Shown: positions 6,265 to 9,458 of the stretch, in pieces
How positions within the stretch are numbered: the stretch's first letter is position 1
Layout: the number at the start of each line of letters is the position of its first letter
Notes under the pieces: model-generated
Database searches by the model: none
What the model saw: the letters and a program-made list of their open reading frames with translations, nothing else
What the model was told of the DNA's origin: nothing
Position numbers and translations under genes: made by a program
From: an uncultured Oscillospiraceae bacterium
Lineage (GTDB): Bacteria; Bacillota; Clostridia; Oscillospirales; Oscillospiraceae
Assembly (NCBI GenBank): GCA_958426425.1
Contig: CATZYY010000088.1
Location: 1 to 9,458, forward strand
Length of the DNA: 9,458 bases
Direction: 5' to 3'

Positions 6265-6301
6265 CGGGCGGGACCAATTTGGTCCCGCCCGCGTTTTCTT
6301 T
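6265..6301 (+). terminator. Right copy of the metG/thpR terminator hairpin
   Basis: A perfect 13+1+13 inverted repeat at 6265-6291, identical to the left copy over 30 nt. It is followed on the plus strand by GCGTTTTCTTT, a good T-run for transcripts leaving metG or the element. On the minus strand the stem, 22 nt after the thpR stop, is followed by ATTAATGCTG and should terminate poorly. Confidence 0.8.
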
Positions 6302-6313
6302 ATTGCCTCTTGA

Positions 6314-6814
6314 TTACAGTCTGACGGAATACACCTCCGTGTAGGTCAGCCGCCCGTCCACCCGGTCTGAGCACATGAGGCTGACGGCGTCCGCCGTCAT
6401 GGCCGCCGGGGCCACCTGTGTCCGGGGTGTCGGCCCCCGCCACCGGCGGACCAGGGTCACGTGGGGCTTCCAGGCCCGGCGCTCGATGGCAAAGCCCGCC
6501 TGCCGCAGAGCAGTCTGGACGGCGCTGGCCAAGGCGGCCAGCGCCGGTCCGCCCCGGATGCCGGCCCACCACAGATCCCCAAACCGGCCCAGAGGGCCGC
6601 CCGCCTCCAGGCAGACCGGGCCGCTGCCCGTCAGGGGCGCCAGGGCGGACTTAACCTCCTCCAGACGGTCCGTCTCCCCGATGAAGGCCAGCGTCAGGTG
6701 CAGGTTTTCCCGCCGGGTGAAGGTGCCGTCTCCCTGTCTGTGCAGATCGCCTACCGCCGCCCACAGGGCCTGTTCCACCGCCGGAGAAAACCGGATGGCC
6801 ACAAACAGCCGCAT
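6314..6814 (-). CDS. thpR: RNA 2',3'-cyclic phosphodiesterase (ThpR/LigT, 2H family)
   Basis: A 166-residue cytoplasmic protein of the two-histidine phosphoesterase family, which hydrolyses 2',3'-cyclic phosphate ends of RNA and was first described as a 2'-5' RNA ligase. Both catalytic HxTx motifs are present: HLTL at 39-42 and HVTL at 118-121. They are spaced as in the two-lobed fold. The opening MRLFVAIRFS and FIGET at 44-48 are also typical. Length is a little short of the usual 175-190, with a compact C-terminus. The start is an ATG 7 nt after AAGGAGG. The gene is a single unit, divergent from the HAD gene and convergent with metG. Physiological substrate is unknown for most members. Confidence 0.93.
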   Translation of the reverse strand: MRLFVAIRFSPAVEQALWAAVGDLHRQGDGTFTRRENLHLTLAFIGETDRLEEVKSALAPLTGSGPVCLEAGGPLGRFGDLWWAGIRGGPALAALASAVQTALRQAGFAIERRAWKPHVTLVRRWRGPTPRTQVAPAAMTADAVSLMCSDRVDGRLTYTEVYSVRL

Positions 6815-6842
6815 GGAACCGCCTCCTTTTTTCGTCTTTTCG

Positions 6843-6872
6843 TTGCCTTTTATGGTAACATAGTGCTACAAT
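6843..6872 (+). promoter_or_regulatory. Sigma-A promoter of the HAD hydrolase gene
   Basis: TTGCCT (6843-6848), 18 nt, then TACAAT (6867-6872), five of six at the -10 box. Predicted start is near 6879, giving a leader of about 32 nt. It overlaps the thpR promoter on the other strand by 21 bp. Confidence 0.55.
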
Positions 6873-6880
6873 GGTTGCAA
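6852..6880 (-). promoter_or_regulatory. Candidate sigma-A promoter of thpR
   Basis: On the minus strand TTGCAA (6880-6875), 17 nt, then TACCAT (6857-6852). Both boxes match at four of six positions. Predicted start is near 6845. The -35 box overlaps the predicted transcription start of the divergent HAD gene, so both promoters could not be bound at once. Confidence 0.45.
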
Positions 6881-6910
6881 TGTCTTTGACCGCAAGAAAG
6901 GAACTACCCC

Positions 6911-7570
6911 ATGAGACTGCAAAGCGCGATTTTTGATATGGACGGCACCTTGCTGGATTCCATGCCCATGTGGCAGGGATTGGGGCCGGGGCTGCTGCGG
7001 CAGTTCGGCGTGGAGCCGGAGCCGGATTTGCTGGAGCGGCTGAAGGCCATGACGCTGCGGCAGGGAGCCGCCTACTGCCGGGAGGCCTATCACCTGGAAC
7101 CCTCGGCGGAAGAGCTTACGGCCATGCTGGAACAGCGAATCATTGACTTTTACCACCATGAGGTCCAGGCCAAGCCCGGCGTGCAGAAGTTTCTGTCCCT
7201 GCTGAAAATGGAGGGAGTGTGGATGTACGTGGCTACCGCCACGGACCGGCACCTGGCCGAGGCCGCCCTGCGTCACGCCGGGATTGACGGCTATTTCCGG
7301 GGTATTCTCACCAGCGCCGACGTGCCAAAGGGCAAGGAGGAAAGTCCGGAGATCTATGAGCGGGCCATGCGGCGCCTCCAGTCCAACAAAAAGGACACCG
7401 TGGTGTTTGAGGACGCCCTTCACGCCGTCCGCACCGCCAAGGCCGCCGGATTCCGGGTGGCGGTGGTGTACGACCCCGCCGCCGAGGACGACCAGGCGGA
7501 GCTGCGGCAGCTGGGGGACTATTACATCCGCTCCTTTGAGGAGATGTTCGAGGCCACAGCCCTGGATTGA
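6911..7570 (+). CDS. HAD family hydrolase (beta-phosphoglucomutase-like, subfamily IA)
   Basis: A 219-residue cytoplasmic haloacid dehalogenase-type phosphatase or mutase. Motif I is FDMDGT at 8-13, with nucleophile D9 and acid/base D11. Motif II is VATATD at 107-112. Motif III is K142 in PKGKEESPEIYE at 139-150. Motif IV is VVFEDAL at 164-170, with metal-binding E167 and D168. An alpha-helical cap occupies about 15-85, as in subfamily IA. The KxxSPEIY pattern and the cap place it among beta-phosphoglucomutase or phosphoglycolate phosphatase-like proteins, but substrates in this group cannot be read from sequence. The start ATG is 8 nt after AAAGGA. The gene is alone, bounded by its own promoter and a strong terminator. 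Confidence 0.92.
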   Translation: MRLQSAIFDMDGTLLDSMPMWQGLGPGLLRQFGVEPEPDLLERLKAMTLRQGAAYCREAYHLEPSAEELTAMLEQRIIDFYHHEVQAKPGVQKFLSLLKMEGVWMYVATATDRHLAEAALRHAGIDGYFRGILTSADVPKGKEESPEIYERAMRRLQSNKKDTVVFEDALHAVRTAKAAGFRVAVVYDPAAEDDQAELRQLGDYYIRSFEEMFEATALD

Positions 7571-7612
7571 ACCGTCGTCCCGGTGCATATTCGGTTGCCT
7601 GTCCCTGTACAG

Positions 7613-7646
7613 CGCCCTTCCGGCATACCCCGGAAGGGCGTTTTTT
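7613..7646 (+). terminator. Rho-independent terminator of the HAD gene
   Basis: An exact 11-bp stem, CGCCCTTCCGG / CCGGAAGGGCG, with a 6-nt loop, followed at once by TTTTTT. It lies 42 nt after the HAD stop and isolates it from the sigma-factor operon 74 nt further on. There is no A-run on the left, so it acts only rightward. Confidence 0.92.
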
Positions 7647-7665
7647 CAAAAAATTTTTCCGCGAG

Positions 7666-7694
7666 TGTAACAAAGGCCCCCCGCCGGGGATCAA
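7666..7694 (+). promoter_or_regulatory. Possible ECF-type promoter of the sigma/anti-sigma operon
   Basis: No sigma-A boxes were found between the terminator and the sigma gene. There is instead a TGTAACA at 7666-7672, resembling the AAC-containing -35 boxes of ECF sigma factors, preceded by an A6T5 tract. About 16 nt later lies GATCAA, a possible -10 region beside a CCCC/GGGG mini-stem. ECF genes often drive themselves, so self-activation is plausible but unproven. Confidence 0.3.
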
Positions 7695-7719
7695 CAGACA
7701 GAAGGGAGGGAAAACCGCC

Positions 7720-8211
7720 GTGGAAAACATGGACGACATCTACCGCCGCCACGCCGCGACGGTGTATAAATTTCTCCTCTCCCTGTGCCGTGACGCCCAC
7801 ATGGCGGAGGAGCTGACCCAGGAGACCTTTTACCAGGCGGTCCGGTCCATTGACCGCTTTGACGGGTCCTGTCAGGTGTCCACCTGGCTGTGTCAGATCG
7901 CCAAGCACCTTTTTTATCAGGACCTGCGCAAAAAACGCCGGGAGGAACCCCTGCCGGAGGAGGAAGGAGCCCTGCCGCCCCTGCCCTCCGCCGAGGCGGA
8001 GGTGCTGGAGCAAACCGGGCGGCTGGACCTTCTCCGCCGGGTCCACGATCTGCCGGAGCCGGGCCGGGAGGTGGTGTACCTGCGGATTTTCGGCAATCTC
8101 AGTTTCCGGGAAATTGGAGAAGTGCTGGGAAAAACTGAAACCTGGGCTCGTGTGACCTATTACCGCTGCAAGGAGCGGCTGAAAATGGGAGGTGACAAAG
8201 ATGAAAAATGA
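7720..8211 (+). CDS. ECF-type RNA polymerase sigma factor (sigma-70 family)
   Basis: A 163-residue alternative sigma factor that directs RNA polymerase to a small set of promoters when freed from its anti-sigma partner. Region 2 covers about 5-75, with YRRHAATVYKFLLSLCRDAH, the AEELTQETFYQAV segment (29-41) and the WLCQIAKHLFYQDLRKKRR helix (56-74) for -10 recognition. A Glu/Pro-rich linker runs from 75 to 95. Region 4 covers about 100-155, with LPEPGREVVYLRIFGNLSFR and the helix-turn-helix EIGEVLGKTETWARVTYYRC. The start is taken as the GTG at 7720, 9 nt after GGGAGGG; an ATG at 7729 would lie 18 nt away. Its last 11 nt overlap the start of the anti-sigma gene, which implies translational coupling. 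Signal and regulon unknown. Confidence 0.92.
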   Translation: MENMDDIYRRHAATVYKFLLSLCRDAHMAEELTQETFYQAVRSIDRFDGSCQVSTWLCQIAKHLFYQDLRKKRREEPLPEEEGALPPLPSAEAEVLEQTGRLDLLRRVHDLPEPGREVVYLRIFGNLSFREIGEVLGKTETWARVTYYRCKERLKMGGDKDEK

Positions 8212-9262
8212 TCTGACCTGCGCCGTGGTAGGGGATCTGCTGCCCGCCTATGCCGAGGGACTGACGACTCCGGAGACCAACGATGCCGTGGAGCGGCATC
8301 TCTCTGGCTGCCCGGACTGCGCGGCTAAACTCTCTGCCATGCGCTCCCCGGAGCCGGAAGGGGAGGAGACGGCCAAGGAGGTGGACTATCTCAAAAAAGT
8401 GAAGCGCCGCAGCTGGAAACGGGTGGTGCTGGCCATTTTTCTCACGCTGCTGGTGCTGACCGGCGCGGCAGCCGCCATGGTGTTTGTGGTCGGCTCTCCC
8501 GCCTCGGCGGAGACCATGATGGTCCGCACCTGGACGGAGGAGGAGACCCTGCTGGTGGAAGTCACGTCCTCCGTTTCCGCCAACGCCTGGTGGGGCTGGG
8601 ACACGGAGGTGGAAAACGGCACCGTCACCATCACCGCCCGGGAGGTGATCGTCTCTCCCATTCACCCTGAAGCCTACGGAAAAATCGGCATTCCCCTGGA
8701 GGGACTGGAGGAGGTCTATCTCTGCGGAAGGCTGATCTGGCAGCAAGGCGCCGCCATTTCCCCTGCGGTCCAGGCCCTCTACGAGGCCCAGACCCCTTAT
8801 ATCGGCAATAACTCCGCTGTGGGAGCACTGCTTCAGGAATTGGGCCGCTGGTACGGCAGCGGCGTTCTCTCCGGCTACACCATGAGCCTCCAGACCACAA
8901 GTCAGCCCTTCGGCCTGACCCTGAGCTTCACCGGCCAGCCGGAGGGCTTGTCGGCCTCCTTTGCTACGAAGCTCAATTTGGATATGGAGCGTCTCTCTCC
9001 GCTGCTGTTGGCGCTGATCGGCAATTTGGGAGAGGTGCGCTGGACCTATCTCCGCCCGGACGGCATCACCCAGAGCCGGACCATCACCCTGGAGGAGGTC
9101 AACGCCGTCCTCCCCGCTGTGGTCAACGCCTATAACGCTGACCGAGGCACAGACTGGGAGGCACTGGAGAGCGTGAAGGACTATGCCGCCTCCCCGGCAG
9201 CGCTGCAGCAGCTGACCGCCCTTTCAGAGTATGGCTTTGGATCTGTTTCTTACGTCTCATAA
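8201..9262 (+). CDS. Membrane anti-sigma factor with N-terminal zinc-binding (ZAS/zf-HC2) domain
   Basis: A 353-residue single-pass membrane protein, partner of the preceding sigma factor. The cytoplasmic part, 1-70, has the zinc anti-sigma pattern H33-x3-C37-x2-C40 (HLSGCPDC), with C7 as likely fourth ligand and the GDLLPAYAEG helix after it. One membrane helix lies at about 73-97. The rest, about 100-353, is extracytoplasmic and I do not recognise it: a beta-rich stretch at 105-180 with several Trp (TWTEEE, NAWWGWD), then a more helical and beta part with repeated-looking strands, and two helices at the C-terminus. It may sense the envelope signal. The start is the ATG at 8201, 8 nt after GGGAGG; an in-frame GTG at 8192 falls within that ribosome site. 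It is the last gene of the operon. Confidence 0.85.
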   Translation: MKNDLTCAVVGDLLPAYAEGLTTPETNDAVERHLSGCPDCAAKLSAMRSPEPEGEETAKEVDYLKKVKRRSWKRVVLAIFLTLLVLTGAAAAMVFVVGSPASAETMMVRTWTEEETLLVEVTSSVSANAWWGWDTEVENGTVTITAREVIVSPIHPEAYGKIGIPLEGLEEVYLCGRLIWQQGAAISPAVQALYEAQTPYIGNNSAVGALLQELGRWYGSGVLSGYTMSLQTTSQPFGLTLSFTGQPEGLSASFATKLNLDMERLSPLLLALIGNLGEVRWTYLRPDGITQSRTITLEEVNAVLPAVVNAYNADRGTDWEALESVKDYAASPAALQQLTALSEYGFGSVSYVS

Positions 9263-9267
9263 AAAGC

Positions 9268-9301
9268 GCCGGCGCCCCTGCCTTTCGGCAGGGGCGCCGG
9301 C
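9268..9301. terminator. Bidirectional terminator between the anti-sigma and aldose epimerase genes
   Basis: An exact 15-bp GC-rich stem (left arm GCCGGCGCCCCTGCC) with a TTTC loop, 5 nt after the anti-sigma stop. Rightward it is followed by ATTTATAT, a weak T-run. Leftward it is followed by GCTTTTTA, a good one, so it serves both convergent genes. Confidence 0.9.
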
Positions 9302-9339
9302 ATTTATATCCACACACACAGTTGGGATACACAATATTA

Positions 9340-9458
9340 TTATCGGACAAAGAACCGATACCGGATGGTCTGATGATACTCCGCCCCGGCCTTGAGAACC
9401 GGGGAGGGGAAGTTATCATGGTTCACCGCGTCCGGGAAGAACTGGGGCTCCAGGCACA
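9340..9458 (-). CDS. Aldose 1-epimerase (galactose mutarotase family), C-terminal fragment
   Basis: The last 38 codons of a gene entering from the right edge on the minus strand. The visible end, CLEPQFFPDAVNHDNFPSPV followed by LKAGAEYHQTIRYRFFVR, matches the conserved tail of aldose 1-epimerases: the (C)LExQ strand, whose Glu is the catalytic base in the family, then FPDAxNHxNFPS and the closing GxxY...YRF strand. These enzymes interconvert alpha and beta anomers of hexoses in the cytoplasm. The stop TAA is followed 38 nt later by the shared terminator. Upstream catalytic His residues and the gene's start lie outside the window. Confidence 0.85.
   Translation of the reverse strand, partial: CLEPQFFPDAVNHDNFPSPVLKAGAEYHQTIRYRFFVR

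Larger units (their letters stand above)
5963..6294. repeat. Candidate hairpin-rich, MITE-like intergenic element bounded by 30-bp direct repeats
   Basis: The 395 bp between metG and thpR hold no supported gene. Identical 30-nt copies at 5963-5992 and 6265-6294, each palindromic, bound 272 bp of unique sequence. Just inside both ends lie inverted TGTCGAAAAA (5998-6007) and TTTTTCGACA (6247-6256). Between them is a chain of hairpins: 5993-6022, 6022-6038 or 6025-6061, 6076-6087, 6095-6111, 6124-6138, 6155-6173 and 6188-6201. No transposase, ribosome site or family protein is present. The density of stems suggests a repeated structured element or an untranslated RNA rather than random spacer. 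The 30-bp repeat is too long for an ordinary transposase target duplication, so copying by recombination, or hairpins belonging to the element, are alternatives. Similar runs are, from memory, common in Oscillospiraceae intergenic regions; this needs a genome search. Confidence 0.55.

Noticed and set aside
5963..6294. CRISPR mini-array (two identical 30-bp repeats)
   Set aside because: Only two repeats separated by 272 bp, no spacers of regular length and no cas genes. The repeats match a terminator hairpin with outer A/T runs.
9309..9320. CA dinucleotide run after the anti-sigma terminator
   Set aside because: Only about five units in a short convergent spacer; no sign of phase variation in a coding region or promoter.

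Overview
The window looks like a chromosomal stretch from a GC-rich, low-oxygen Firmicute, most likely an Oscillospiraceae gut bacterium of the Flavonifractor/Lawsonibacter/Pseudoflavonifractor kind. This is inference. It rests on strong AGGAGG-type ribosome sites, high-GC codon use, a secreted protein with clostridial-style SLH repeats (CTRGQ/CTRGH in place of TRAE), an ECF sigma / zinc anti-sigma pair, and single-gene transcription units closed by strong hairpins. No plasmid, phage, CRISPR, tRNA or rRNA gene was seen.

Layout from left to right. On the minus strand, positions 1-1003 hold the N-terminus of a probable LarA/DUF2088-type protein downstream of exodeoxyribonuclease III (exoA). A divergent MATE efflux gene (1160-2542) starts from the same intergenic region. 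It converges on a minus-strand secreted SLH-domain protein (2603-3625), with a perfect 11-bp hairpin between the two stops. The SLH gene and metG (3876-5918) diverge from a 250-bp region with two well-formed sigma-A promoters. metG converges on thpR (6314-6814, minus). The 395 bp between them contain a roughly 300-bp hairpin-rich element bounded by two identical 30-bp copies of a terminator hairpin. thpR and a HAD hydrolase gene (6911-7570) diverge from overlapping promoters. After a strong terminator comes an operon of an ECF sigma factor (7720-8211) overlapping its membrane anti-sigma factor (8201-9262). This converges through a 15-bp-stem terminator on the C-terminal end of an aldose 1-epimerase gene that runs off the right edge.

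Functionally the window is mostly housekeeping: DNA repair (exoA), tRNA charging (metG), an RNA cyclic phosphodiesterase (thpR), a small phosphatase and sugar mutarotation. The surface and stress-related parts are a multidrug/cation MATE exporter, an SLH protein, and a sigma/anti-sigma signalling pair whose extracytoplasmic domain I do not recognise.

The part least explained by known genes is 5952-6301. Removing 302 bp between the two 30-bp repeats would leave one ordinary bidirectional terminator, with an A-tract on the left and a T-tract on the right. The simplest reading is therefore that a structured, non-coding, MITE-like repeat sits inside the metG/thpR terminator.
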